A DNA stretch of 64,000 bases from positions 248,001-312,000 of the forward strand of contig NZ_LVLC01000001.1 in NCBI RefSeq assembly GCF_002092855.1, read 5' to 3'. This stretch comes from Campylobacter concisus (lineage in GTDB: Bacteria; Campylobacterota; Campylobacteria; Campylobacterales; Campylobacteraceae). The position numbers and the translations under genes were made by a program. Below the pieces are notes generated by a model that had not been told where the DNA came from, searched no databases, and worked only from the letters and a program-made list of their open reading frames with translations. Shown piece after piece: positions 14,646-23,557 of this stretch (the stretch's first letter is position 1; each line of letters starts with the position of its first letter).

Positions 14646-14932
14646 TTGAGCAAGACAGCGAAATAAACTCTGTTCTAACGCTCACAATTCAAATTATTTA
14701 ATGTTTTAGGGGTGTAGGGGATTTCCCCCTACAAAAGGCGAGAAATAAAGCTTATTGGCACATTCTGCTTAATCGAGCCGTGCAGCTAATATGCTTTTTG
14801 GGTTTAAAACACTCCTTTCGCCTATATGTGTTTTGGCGTAGCCAAAAAAGGCTGCCTTTGGGCGGACGAAGTCCGCCACAATGGCTGCCCTTGTCAAATT
14901 AATAAAAAACTCTTACGTTTAAGGAAGCGATT
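14646..14932. other. Hairpin-rich noncoding region, candidate phage origin and packaging signal
   Basis: The 287-bp gap between secretin and replication-initiator genes corresponds in position to the Ff intergenic region. Visible structures: TGTAGGGG/CCCCTACA stem (14713-14733); AAAACAC (14806-14812) with GTGTTTT (14828-14834); TTTTGGC-gta-GCCAAAA (14831-14847); and GGCGGAC-gaa-GTCCGCC (14861-14877). The last two are tandem 7-bp stems closed by cGNAg triloops, a loop type known to be extremely stable in single-stranded DNA. GGCTGCC repeats flank the last hairpin (14850-14856 and 14883-14889 region). These features suit origin, complementary-strand start or packaging functions; which does what is not known. 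Confidence 0.65.
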
Positions 14933-16273
14933 ATGCGAGCGAGAAATTTATATGGTGTTTCTCCCCTTGACGTTGAGCTTTGCCAAGCAAAGCTTGATAG
15001 CCAAAGGGAATATATGCGCTCTTTCTCTTTTGTTAATGTTAATGGCCAGGTTAGAAATTTGCTAGATATTTCAATGTCGGCTAACTTTAGCGATAAATAT
15101 TACGCCGAAGTGTCTAATCGCGTGAATGTGTTTAGCTCTTTTGCAATCGATTATTTTCAAGTCCCAGTATTTTTAACTATCACTCTTAACGGCTGCTTTA
15201 GGGGTGCATTAAATAGCGATTATTCTAAATTTATGCCGATTGATTATAGATATTTGCCTGATGAAGTTAAGTATAAGGCTAAAAATTCAGCGCCTTTAAG
15301 TATTTCTGATTTAGTAGCCGTTCTTAATCATCAATGGAATTTATTTATTATGCGATATTCAAGAAAATTTAAAAATATCGACAGAAGCTATATAAGGTGC
15401 TTTGAGCCACACAAAAAAGACGGCGTGCCACACATTCACGCTTTATTTTATGTCCCAGCTCACACAATAGATTTTATGAAAAGAATTTATACTGATATTT
15501 TTTATGCTCCGCAAAACCTAAAAACAAATGCTATTACAAGCGAGCAAGAGAAAAATGGCGAATTAAATGGCTTTCAAACTAGTATTAATAATCCTAGTGG
15601 CTATGTTATGAAATATATCCAAAAGACTTTCATTAATTTAAAAGAAACGCAAGATTTTGACGAGCTTTCAGCCTGGTATGTAAAGCACAAAGTAAGAAGA
15701 TTTATAAGCTCACGCACTAAAGTACCATTATGGGTATATAGGAAGATTAATTTTATTAGCACGATGCAAGACTTTTATCACTTAAACGACTTAACAAACG
15801 ATCATAGAGCAATACTTGAGTGGAATAAAAAAGATGATTACATATATATAAATTTGCCTTTCAATAAAGAAGAGATTATTTATTTAAATGGCAGATTGGA
15901 GCATTATATAAGTGGTAGGCTTATGAATTTTTACGATAGATTGAAAATTAATAGCCAAAAAGATGAAAACGCACAAGATGAAATAAAAAGCTTTGGCACT
16001 AATTTAAAACAAAGACAAATTTTAAAGCTTTGCGATGAGCTTTTTAAAAGCGATGAAAAGCCTAAACCAGTAAGCAGAATGAAAGATTACGAGTTAGTCA
16101 ATTACTATCAAAGCTTGGGCGGTGATGTAAATGCCCAGCATTTAGCCTATGTTGAAAATTTAATGCTTGATAGAAATTTAGATAATTTTACACACTATCA
16201 TGAAAGGCACGATTTAAATGCCCCTGATATTGATAGCTTTGTAGATAGATTTTTGATTTGTAATGAGTTTTAA
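14933..16273 (+). CDS. Rolling-circle replication initiator (HUH endonuclease, pII-like)
   Basis: A 446-residue protein that should nick the phage origin and stay attached through a tyrosine. HUH-family motifs: motif I FLTITLNG (about 80-87), motif II His167-Ile-His169 in GVPHIHALFYV, and motif III with Tyr224 and Tyr228 in GYVMKYIQK; which Tyr is catalytic is unclear. The C-terminal third is charged and helical. The start ATG at 14933 has AAGGAAG just upstream. It lies directly after the hairpin-rich region and is followed three bases later by the integrase, so the two are co-transcribed. Confidence 0.88.
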   Translation: MRARNLYGVSPLDVELCQAKLDSQREYMRSFSFVNVNGQVRNLLDISMSANFSDKYYAEVSNRVNVFSSFAIDYFQVPVFLTITLNGCFRGALNSDYSKFMPIDYRYLPDEVKYKAKNSAPLSISDLVAVLNHQWNLFIMRYSRKFKNIDRSYIRCFEPHKKDGVPHIHALFYVPAHTIDFMKRIYTDIFYAPQNLKTNAITSEQEKNGELNGFQTSINNPSGYVMKYIQKTFINLKETQDFDELSAWYVKHKVRRFISSRTKVPLWVYRKINFISTMQDFYHLNDLTNDHRAILEWNKKDDYIYINLPFNKEEIIYLNGRLEHYISGRLMNFYDRLKINSQKDENAQDEIKSFGTNLKQRQILKLCDELFKSDEKPKPVSRMKDYELVNYYQSLGGDVNAQHLAYVENLMLDRNLDNFTHYHERHDLNAPDIDSFVDRFLICNEF

Positions 16274-16275
16274 AA

Positions 16276-17148
16276 ATGTGTTTAAATGAGCTTTTTAATA
16301 ATTACATTAGCTTTTACGAGCTTATTTTAAGTCCAACCACTCTAAGAAGTGATATAGCTACATATAATAAGCATTTTAAAAACTCACTTGGCTTAAAGGA
16401 TATACAAGATATAAATTTTATCGATATACAAAAGTTTTGTAATGATCTTATCAAGCAAGATTACAAGATAAAGACTATTAAGAATATCGTTGCAAAGCTA
16501 AAGGTTATTTTCAAGCTAGGTATAAAGCTGGAGTTAATAAATAAAAATCCTTGCGATTTTATTGAGCTACCAAAGTTTGATAATAAAAGGTATTTTGATT
16601 ACTCGATCGCTATTCAAAAACGCTTTATTAAGGCCATTAGTGAAAATACCGATGCAAGCTCTGATATATTCTTTTTTCTACTTCACGGCAGACGAAAGAA
16701 TGAAGTATTAAGCTTAAAATTTAGCGATATAAATTTTAAGACCAGGACTTACATTATCCCCTTTAAAATTAATAAGGCCAAAAGAAATATGATTTATAAA
16801 ATGAGCGATGAGCTTTTTAATCGTCTTTATAAAAGATTTTTGATAGCTAAGAAAGAAAATAAGCTAAACGATTATGTCTTTATTAATCCTATGACTAACG
16901 ATAAATTTAAAGACTTGCGTAAAAGCTGGGCTTCACTTCTTAAAAAGAATAACTTACCTAAAATCAGGCTTCATGATATAAGGCATTTAATTGGCACATA
17001 TTCAATTAATTATTTAAAAATTCCCATCGAGCAAGTATCATTTACATTAGGGCATACAAATATAACTACAACACAAAAATATATTACTGCAAACGTTAAA
17101 AAATCTAAAGAAACTATCGAAAATTTACTAAAATCAATTTCAGAATAA
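16276..17148 (+). CDS. int: Phage tyrosine integrase
   Basis: A 290-residue site-specific recombinase. The SAM-like core-binding domain is at about 1-95 and the catalytic domain at 115-290. The catalytic set is visible: Arg140 (HGRRKNEVL), His233 and Arg236 (LHDIRHL), His260 (LGHTN) and Tyr269 (TTQKYI). The gene ends 37 bp from the right attachment repeat in the tRNA-fMet gene, the usual place for an integrase acting on that site. Its two-base spacing from the replication initiator is notable, as integration and replication functions would share one transcript. No disruption is seen. Confidence 0.93.
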   Translation: MCLNELFNNYISFYELILSPTTLRSDIATYNKHFKNSLGLKDIQDINFIDIQKFCNDLIKQDYKIKTIKNIVAKLKVIFKLGIKLELINKNPCDFIELPKFDNKRYFDYSIAIQKRFIKAISENTDASSDIFFFLLHGRRKNEVLSLKFSDINFKTRTYIIPFKINKAKRNMIYKMSDELFNRLYKRFLIAKKENKLNDYVFINPMTNDKFKDLRKSWASLLKKNNLPKIRLHDIRHLIGTYSINYLKIPIEQVSFTLGHTNITTTQKYITANVKKSKETIENLLKSISE

Positions 17149-17184
17149 TTTAAGCATTTTAAAAAGTGTTTCAAATATCGATAA

Positions 17185-17269
<85 letters not shown>

Positions 17270-17295
17270 ATAAGTATTATTTTGGATTTAAAAAG

Positions 17296-17370
17296 TGGAT
17301 GGGGTAAGAGGATTCGAACCTCTGAATGACTGGACCAAAACCAGTTGCCTTACCGCTTGGCGATACCCCA
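17296..17370 (-). tRNA. tRNA-Gln (UUG)
   Basis: A 75-nt cloverleaf starting TGGGGTATCG and ending with encoded CCA. The anticodon loop TTTTGGT gives UUG. It lies 26 bp upstream of the tRNA-fMet gene on the same strand and is probably co-transcribed with it. Confidence 0.95.
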
Positions 17371-17421
17371 ATGTTTTTAAGAGTTGTAATTATATAGATT
17401 TTAATGTGCTTTGTCAAGACT

Positions 17422-17455
17422 TTTTAGAATTTTAATAAAAATTAAAATTCTAAAA
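17422..17455. terminator. AT-rich hairpin between ftsK and tRNA genes
   Basis: Perfect 15-bp arms (17422-17436 and 17441-17455) around a four-A loop. It lies just downstream of ftsK (stop at 17478), in the ftsK-tRNA gap. Low GC makes termination uncertain. Confidence 0.5.
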
Positions 17456-17477
17456 TTAAAGCAATTTATGACTTTAG

Positions 17478-19610
17478 CTACAAAATTTCTCTTTGACCTT
17501 TTGCATTCATTGGGCTTAAAACACCCATTTTTTCCATTTGCTCTATTATATTTGCAGCTTTGTTGTAACCTATTTTTAGACGTCTTTGCAGATAACTTAT
17601 CGACGTTTTTTGCTCACTTAAAATGATCTCTTTGGCCTCTTCGTAAAGCTCATCAAGTTCATCTTCTCCTAAACTACCAGCAGCCACACTTCCGCTTGTA
17701 CCTTCTTCTATTAAAAATTTCTCATCATAAACTACATCTTGTTGCTCTTTTAAGAAATTTACAACCGTTTCTATCTCTTTTTCGCTAGCAAATGGTGCAT
17801 GAAGTCTGATCACACCAGGACTTCCAGGAGGTGTAAATAACATATCTCCTCGTCCAAGCAAGCTCTCAGCTCCCATTTGATCAAGGATGACCTTACTATC
17901 GATCCTCTGCCCTACCCTATAGCTTATCCTACTTGGTAAATTTGCCTTTATGAGGCCAGTCACGACATCAACGCTTGGACGCTGGGTTGCCACTATCAAG
18001 TGTATGCCGCTAGCCCTTGCCATCTGTGCTAGACGGCCGATATAAAGCTCCACGTCTTTGCCACTAGTCATCATCAGATCAGCAAGCTCGTCGATGATCA
18101 CAACGATATACGGAAACTGCTCACCGCCCTCCTCTTTCATCTTTTCATTGTAGCTCTCTATATTTTTTGTGCGAGTTTGGCTCATTATCTTATATCTTCG
18201 CTCCATCTCAGCGACCATATTAGCAAGTGCAGTGATCGCCTTTTTAGCCTCTGTAATAACTGGAGTTAGAAGATGTGGGATATCGTTATATATGCTAAAT
18301 TCAAGCATTTTTGGATCGATCATCATTAGACGCAAAGTTTGTGGGCTATTTCTATAAAGCAAGCTTAAAAGCATCGCGTTTATACCCACACTTTTGCCAG
18401 ATCCTGTAGTTCCAGCGATAAGTAAATGAGGTAGTTTTTTAAGGTCAGTCACAAAAGGAGCACCAACGATATCTTTGCCAAGCGCCATAGTTAGCGGGCT
18501 ACTTGCATTTTTAAAGACTTCGCTCTCTAAAATTTCTTTTAGGTATATTGTTTCTAAATTTTGATTTGGCACCTCGATGCCTACCACATCTTTACCAGGG
18601 ATCGGCGCTTGGATACGGATCGTTTGAGCCTTTAGTGCCATCGCTAGGTCATCTTGAAGTGTTAAAATTTTACTTACCTTGATATGTGGAGCTGGACGAA
18701 ACTCAAATGTCGTGACGATAGGCCCAGTATAAGTTCTAACCACATCTCCGTCTATTTTAAACTTACGGAGTTTATCAAGCAAATTAGAAATTTGCTGATC
18801 GATTTCCGTTTCATTTACGCTATGCGAGCGTTTTGGCGGATCGTTTAAAAATTTAAGCGGTGGTAAGACAAAATTCTTTGGCTTTTCCACATTTCCTCGT
18901 TCTATTTGATCAAGCAGCTTCTTATTCTCAGCCACTTCGTTTAAAATTTCAACTCCGTTTATAGTTGAGGCCCTACTCTCTTTTTCTGGCTCAGGCTCTA
19001 TCTCTTCATCTAAATTCTGTTCATCATCATTTAGTACCTGAGCTTCTATAAGCTCTTCTTCTTTTATATCATTATTCTTTTGTCTTTTGCGTTCGATTTT
19101 TGGAAGTTGCTTTTGTTTTATCTCTTTTAAATTTCTCTCTTCATGGACTTTTATCTCTTTATCCACAAATGCCTTTCTTAAAACAATTATAAAATTTTCC
19201 CTAAAAGCAAGCCCAAGTGAGATAATAAACATCATAAGTATAGCAACCGCAGTGCCGATAGAGCCGATCACCTCTTTTAAGGCACTAACTATGAAATTTC
19301 CAATTATACCGCCATTTGCACTTGAAGCACTCAAGGCTTGAAACATCAAAAAAGCTATAAAAAAGAGAAAAATTCCTACCAAAAACTGAGCAAAATCAAA
19401 GTCAAATTTCTTAAAATTTTTATAGACAAAATAGCCCAAAATGATCAATAAAAATGGATAAACATACGCAATAAGTCCAAAATATTTGATATTTAAAATA
19501 CCAAGGCTTTGTCCAAGCGAGCCAACAAAATCAGCAGTTGGAGCAGCTGTAGCGATACCAAAATATATAAAAATGCAAACAAAAATTGTAAATAAGATAT
19601 GTCGTAAAAT
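17478..19610 (-). CDS. ftsK: DNA translocase FtsK
   Basis: FtsK couples chromosome segregation to division: a membrane domain at the septum and a hexameric ATPase that pumps DNA. About 710 residues if it starts at 19610. N-terminal spans are visible at about 1-20, 45-65, 75-105 and 120-145, then an acidic linker with Glu/Gln repeats, then the motor with Walker A IAGTTGSGKSVG and Walker B YIVVIIDELADLM, and a C-terminal winged-helix gamma domain (about the last 65 residues). No ATG, GTG or TTG exists in the first part of this frame; the first standard-type codon, TTG at 19448, would remove the first span and has no ribosome-binding site. An ATT at 19610 sits six bases after AAAGGA and is the best start. 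Confidence 0.85.
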   Translation of the reverse strand: MLRHILFTIFVCIFIYFGIATAAPTADFVGSLGQSLGILNIKYFGLIAYVYPFLLIILGYFVYKNFKKFDFDFAQFLVGIFLFFIAFLMFQALSASSANGGIIGNFIVSALKEVIGSIGTAVAILMMFIISLGLAFRENFIIVLRKAFVDKEIKVHEERNLKEIKQKQLPKIERKRQKNNDIKEEELIEAQVLNDDEQNLDEEIEPEPEKESRASTINGVEILNEVAENKKLLDQIERGNVEKPKNFVLPPLKFLNDPPKRSHSVNETEIDQQISNLLDKLRKFKIDGDVVRTYTGPIVTTFEFRPAPHIKVSKILTLQDDLAMALKAQTIRIQAPIPGKDVVGIEVPNQNLETIYLKEILESEVFKNASSPLTMALGKDIVGAPFVTDLKKLPHLLIAGTTGSGKSVGINAMLLSLLYRNSPQTLRLMMIDPKMLEFSIYNDIPHLLTPVITEAKKAITALANMVAEMERRYKIMSQTRTKNIESYNEKMKEEGGEQFPYIVVIIDELADLMMTSGKDVELYIGRLAQMARASGIHLIVATQRPSVDVVTGLIKANLPSRISYRVGQRIDSKVILDQMGAESLLGRGDMLFTPPGSPGVIRLHAPFASEKEIETVVNFLKEQQDVVYDEKFLIEEGTSGSVAAGSLGEDELDELYEEAKEIILSEQKTSISYLQRRLKIGYNKAANIIEQMEKMGVLSPMNAKGQREIL

Positions 19611-19664
19611 TTTAGATCCTTTATAAAAAAGGCTTATTATAGCACGCTTGAGTTTAATTTTAAA

Positions 19665-19694
19665 AAATCAGCAAGCTAGGTGGCCTGCTGATTT
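19665..19694 (-). terminator. Terminator of flgL
   Basis: Nine-bp perfect stem (TGCTGATTT at 19686-19694 with AAATCAGCA at 19665-19673, read on the minus strand) followed by TTT and AT-rich sequence, starting six bases after the flgL stop. Confidence 0.75.
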
Positions 19695-19699
19695 AAATT

Positions 19700-22015
19700 T
19701 TAATTTAAATAATTTAGTAAGCTTAGTTGATTTATCTTTGCGCTTGCTTGTAGAGTTGCTTGATAAGATAGTGAAAGCTGCGTAAATTTCAGATATGACT
19801 CCGCATAGTCTGCATCAATTACATCATTTTTAACAGTTTGCACATTCACTTTCATTACTTCGGCTCGCTCTTTTGTAGCAGTTAAAAGTCTTGATTGAGA
19901 GCCGATCTTTGTAAGCTCTTTATTTGCATGATCTATTAAATGATCAAGCCTTTGTAATGCGCCTTGCATGCCAGTATTTCGTGGATCATTACTATTTGCA
20001 TCAGCTCTATAATATCCCTTTCTAACAGCTTCGATCATATTATCAAGGTCTTGAAAAACGCTCGTACTTGGCTCATCAATAGTTAAAGCATTATTTTCAT
20101 TAAAACTAAATACAGAACCCTTTCCTTGAGGGTGGCCAGCATTACCAGCTGTATCTCTACCAGTACTATCGCCATCAAATTTATCGCTATTTTTTGCATC
20201 ATGCATAGTTACTTCTATGTTTGTTACTGATTTTGTCTTATCAGTCAAAACCATTCTGCCTTTATCATCCAAAGTCGTCTCTACCGCGCCCTTTGTTTTT
20301 GATAAAGCCTCTTTATAGGCATTATAGTTTTGATCTCTTTTTACTTTTTCTATATCTGTATCAAAATTTGCGTTTTCTGCATGTGGAGGGTTTGGAATAT
20401 TATCGCTTGCTGCCATAGCAACGATATCCATGAGCTGCCTATAAGTAAAATCACTAGCATAAGTTCTGTAACTTCCAAACTCATCTGAGTTATAAACAGT
20501 TAAAGTCCTAGGTGCAGAAGGCGTGCCACCTGGTGGTGTAGATGTTATTTCAAATTGCACTGGAGTATTTGTACCCCCTGCTGTACCCATTTTTACCTTT
20601 ATATCATATTTTGTACCAGTGATTGACTTTACTTGTAAATTTATCTCTTGGTTGTCGATATTAAAGAGCTCTCTCTTTCTAGCATCAACATCTTTTGGAT
20701 ATAAATTTCTATCGTAGCTCTCCTTTGTACCAGAGACTTCACTTAGCTTTGTCTGATCTGTTGCATATTCGCCCGTTCTTCTAGCTACTTGAGGTAAATT
20801 TGCGATTAGCTCATTATCCTTTCTTTCAAATCTAACCTTATCATAGTCAAATGCATTTGTCGCATTTCCATCTTTATCAGTATATTTGCTCTTTACAAAC
20901 TCAGTGATATGAACCGTTTTTGGAACATTATTTGCCATTGTTTCAAGACCTTCAAGAGAATTTACCGCATCAAGCGCGTTGTTTTGAGCGATTGCGCCGC
21001 GATTTGGTGCTACTGATGTGGCCGCAACCATATGAAAGTCAATAGTCTGGTTGCCTTTAGTAAGATCTTTTATATTAAATTGTCCATCGTTATTTATGCT
21101 TACATCAACAACTTTTGTTGTTTTTGTATTGCCAAATTCCATTCCGATTTTTTCCATAAGCCCAGCCATTGTTGTATTTGCACTCATCTTAAATTTACTG
21201 GTAAATGTCGTGCCGTCTGGCTTTTTGCCTTGCATGAAAAAATATGTATCTGGAAAATTTACATTTGAATTATCTAAAAAATCATAATCAGGATTTGTTG
21301 TGCCATTATAAGAGCCGTCACTTCTAACCACTGAATCACTAGCGTAATTTAGCCCGATCATATTTTTTATCTTGCTATTATCGTTTAGAAATTTTGGCGC
21401 ATAAGAGATATCGGTTCTAGTTTGATCAGCTAAACGAACATTTGTTGTCAAAATTTTACTGTAATCGCCATCTTTTCCTAGAAATAGATCATATCCTGGG
21501 ATATTATAAGGAAGCTCAACCTGAGCGCCAGCCGATGTTTTCATATAATCACGGTTGCCTTGATATTTTCCTGCACCATCTATTGGCTTTGTATCAACAG
21601 CGCTTCCAGAAAACAAAAACTGCCCATTAACCGAAGTGTTTGCAATATTCACAAGGTGATTTTTTATGCCTTGAAGATCATTTGCCAAAGCCTCTAGCGA
21701 TGTCTTACTATGCACGCTGCTAGCCGCTTGGACTACTTTTGTCTTAAAATTTTCAAGCTGTTTTTCAAACTCTTGCAACGCATTATCTGTATTTTTTGAG
21801 AAATTTACAGATTTACCAGTGGCATCAACTACTTGAGTGAGAGTAGTCGCTTCATAATCAAGCCTCATCGCATCATTATAAGTCGCAGCACCATCGTATG
21901 GATCTTGAATTTTCAAACCATTTGAGAGCTGCTTATAGCTTTTATTTACACCAGTCATATTTTTTTGGTAGTCATGCAAAGTCTGACTAAAACGTAGTTG
22001 GTTTGTTATTCTCAT
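19700..22015 (-). CDS. flgL: Flagellar hook-filament junction protein FlgL
   Basis: FlgL (HAP3) joins the hook to the filament. The 771-residue protein has the conserved flagellin-like N-terminal helix (MRITNQLRFSQTLHDYQKNM, with SNGLKIQDPYDGAATY) and C-terminal helix (SYLKFTQLSLSYQATLQASAKI, ending LLNYLN) that form the coiled-coil core. Between them is a central region of about 600 residues, far longer than in E. coli FlgL (317 residues total) but normal for Campylobacter. The gene is alone on the minus strand with a sigma-54-like promoter and its own terminator. Export is by the flagellar type III system, so no signal peptide is expected. Confidence 0.93.
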   Translation of the reverse strand: MRITNQLRFSQTLHDYQKNMTGVNKSYKQLSNGLKIQDPYDGAATYNDAMRLDYEATTLTQVVDATGKSVNFSKNTDNALQEFEKQLENFKTKVVQAASSVHSKTSLEALANDLQGIKNHLVNIANTSVNGQFLFSGSAVDTKPIDGAGKYQGNRDYMKTSAGAQVELPYNIPGYDLFLGKDGDYSKILTTNVRLADQTRTDISYAPKFLNDNSKIKNMIGLNYASDSVVRSDGSYNGTTNPDYDFLDNSNVNFPDTYFFMQGKKPDGTTFTSKFKMSANTTMAGLMEKIGMEFGNTKTTKVVDVSINNDGQFNIKDLTKGNQTIDFHMVAATSVAPNRGAIAQNNALDAVNSLEGLETMANNVPKTVHITEFVKSKYTDKDGNATNAFDYDKVRFERKDNELIANLPQVARRTGEYATDQTKLSEVSGTKESYDRNLYPKDVDARKRELFNIDNQEINLQVKSITGTKYDIKVKMGTAGGTNTPVQFEITSTPPGGTPSAPRTLTVYNSDEFGSYRTYASDFTYRQLMDIVAMAASDNIPNPPHAENANFDTDIEKVKRDQNYNAYKEALSKTKGAVETTLDDKGRMVLTDKTKSVTNIEVTMHDAKNSDKFDGDSTGRDTAGNAGHPQGKGSVFSFNENNALTIDEPSTSVFQDLDNMIEAVRKGYYRADANSNDPRNTGMQGALQRLDHLIDHANKELTKIGSQSRLLTATKERAEVMKVNVQTVKNDVIDADYAESYLKFTQLSLSYQATLQASAKINQLSLLNYLN

Positions 22016-22042
22016 AATTTTTTCCTAAATTTTTATTCACTC

Positions 22043-22060
22043 TAAGCAAAAATGATTCCG
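22043..22060 (-). promoter_or_regulatory. Sigma-54-type promoter of flgL
   Basis: On the minus strand GGAATC and TTTGCTT place GG (22059-22058) and GC (22047-22046) exactly 10 bases apart, the invariant -24/-12 spacing for RpoN. It is about 30 bp upstream of the flgL start. Middle and rod/hook flagellar genes of Campylobacter use RpoN. A CGATAT at 22070-22075 could alternatively be a FliA -10 box. Confidence 0.65.
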
Positions 22061-22154
22061 CTTGTTTTTATATCGGTAAAAATTTGATTTTTTTTAGCAT
22101 AAAAAGTTTATTGTATAATCCAACAAAAATTTACATATAAAATAGGTAAGAAAA

Positions 22155-22901
22155 ATGGCACTAAAAATTCTCTTTTCTCCAAGCGAAAGTAAAATTTCTC
22201 TAAATACGAATAATAAATTTAATGGTAAGGATTTGATATTTCCAGAGCTTTTTGACAAAAGAGTTGAAATTTTAAACAGATACGATGAATTTTTAAAAAA
22301 TGCAAATTTAGACGAGATAAAAAAGCTTTTTGGACTAAAAGAGCTTGAAGAGAGTAAACAGCTGCGAGAAAGCTTATCTCAAAAAGGCAGCATAAAAGCT
22401 ATTTTAAGGTATGATGGAGTGGCTTATAAACATCTAAACTATCGTGGTTTAGACAATAAGGCACAAAAATATATAGATAATAATGTTTTAATATTTTCAA
22501 ATTTATTTGGGCCTATCTTAGCAAAAGATGAGATACCAGAATACAAACTAAAGCAAGGTGAAAAGCTGGGTGGCTTTGAAATTTCAAAATTTTATGAAAA
22601 AAATTTTAGTAAAGCGGTTGATAATTTTTTGCAAAATGATGAGATCTTAGACCTTAGAGCTAAGTTTTATGAAAAATTTTACACTATAAAAAAAGAATAC
22701 ATAACTTTTTGTTTTGTAAAAAATAAAAAAATAGTGAGTCATCACGCAAAAGCGTATAGAGGCGAAGTCTTGCGCCAGATAGCAAATAAACTTATAAAAA
22801 ATAAAGATGAACTAATGAGCTTAAATTTTAAAAATTTAAAGCTTATTGATATGAAGAAGATGGGGTTAAAAAATGAAATCACATTTGAAATTTGCGAGTA
22901 A
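22155..22901 (+). CDS. yaaA: YaaA-family (DUF328) protein
   Basis: A 248-residue soluble protein of the YaaA family. E. coli YaaA lowers intracellular free iron during peroxide stress and binds DNA. Family motifs: ILFSPSESK (5-13), AILRYDGVAYKHLNY with LIFSNLFGPILAKDEIPEY, and VSHHAKAYRGEVLR near the C-terminus. The start has AGGTAAG upstream. It is a single gene, divergent from flgL. Its oxidative-stress role here is inferred from the family. Confidence 0.85.
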   Translation: MALKILFSPSESKISLNTNNKFNGKDLIFPELFDKRVEILNRYDEFLKNANLDEIKKLFGLKELEESKQLRESLSQKGSIKAILRYDGVAYKHLNYRGLDNKAQKYIDNNVLIFSNLFGPILAKDEIPEYKLKQGEKLGGFEISKFYEKNFSKAVDNFLQNDEILDLRAKFYEKFYTIKKEYITFCFVKNKKIVSHHAKAYRGEVLRQIANKLIKNKDELMSLNFKNLKLIDMKKMGLKNEITFEICE

Positions 22902-23025
22902 ATTTTTAAAAAAATAGCATTTTTTGTTAAAAAAACGTAAAAAAGAGCTAAATTTAGGGAAAAAGTATTGTATTTTTTTTTAAAAGAGTGTAATATAGCC
23001 ACATAACTTCTTAAAAGGATGGTTC

Positions 23026-23328
23026 ATGAAAAAAGCTGAATTTATTCAAGCTGTTGCCGATAAGGCTGGTCTTTCAAAAAAAGATACTCTAAAAGTTGTT
23101 GATGCTACTTTGGAGACAATCCAAGCAGTTCTTGAAAAAGGCGATACAATTAGCTTTATAGGCTTTGGTACTTTCGGTACTGCTGACAGAGCTGCAAGAA
23201 AAGCTAGAGTTCCTGGAACTAAAAAAGTTATCGACGTTCCTGCTAGCAAAGCAGTTAAATTCAAAGTTGGCAAAAAACTTAAAGAAGCGGTTGCTGCTGG
23301 TGCTGCTAAAAAAGGTAAAAAGAAATAA
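23026..23328 (+). CDS. hup: DNA-binding protein HU
   Basis: A 100-residue nucleoid protein that bends DNA as a dimer. It has the HU helical N-terminus (MKKAEFIQAVADKAGLSKKD), the core IGFGTFGTADRAARKARVPGTKK with the DNA-clasping arm and VPASKAVKFKVGKKLKEAV. The C-terminal extension AAGAAKKGKKK is a short Lys/Ala tail beyond the usual 90 residues. Ribosome-binding AAAGGA and an AT-rich promoter with TAATAT at 22991 precede it, and a strong terminator follows, consistent with high expression. Confidence 0.96.
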   Translation: MKKAEFIQAVADKAGLSKKDTLKVVDATLETIQAVLEKGDTISFIGFGTFGTADRAARKARVPGTKKVIDVPASKAVKFKVGKKLKEAVAAGAAKKGKKK

Positions 23329-23341
23329 TTTCTTTTTAGGG

Positions 23342-23366
23342 GGGAGAGCAAGTCTCCCTTTTTTTT
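23342..23366 (+). terminator. Rho-independent terminator of hup
   Basis: GGGAGA-gcaag-TCTCCC (23342-23358) followed directly by eight T. Textbook form. Confidence 0.92.
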
Positions 23367-23404
23367 CTTTCTTCTCACAAATCTAAAATTTCAATCTTAA
23401 CTTA

Positions 23405-23491
23405 GCCCGAGTGGTGAAACTGGTAGACGCGCCAGACTCAAAATCTGGTAAGGGCAACCTTGTGTCGGTTCGAGTCCGACCTCGGGCACCA
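23405..23491 (+). tRNA. tRNA-Leu (CAA)
   Basis: An 87-nt class II tRNA with a long variable arm and encoded CCA. The anticodon loop CTCAAAA gives CAA, reading UUG. It stands alone between hup and the next gene. Confidence 0.94.
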
Positions 23492-23557
23492 TTATACGCC
23501 TAAATACTTTCTAAATTTATCCGATATTATCTGCAACATCTTTAAAAAGGATTTTAG

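Noticed and set aside
19448..19610. ftsK start at TTG 19448
   Set aside because: It would delete the first membrane segment, which is clearly encoded upstream in the same frame, and has no ribosome-binding site.
23046..23378. Open frame antisense to hup
   Set aside because: Long only because of the codon bias of hup; no start signal and it runs through the terminator.
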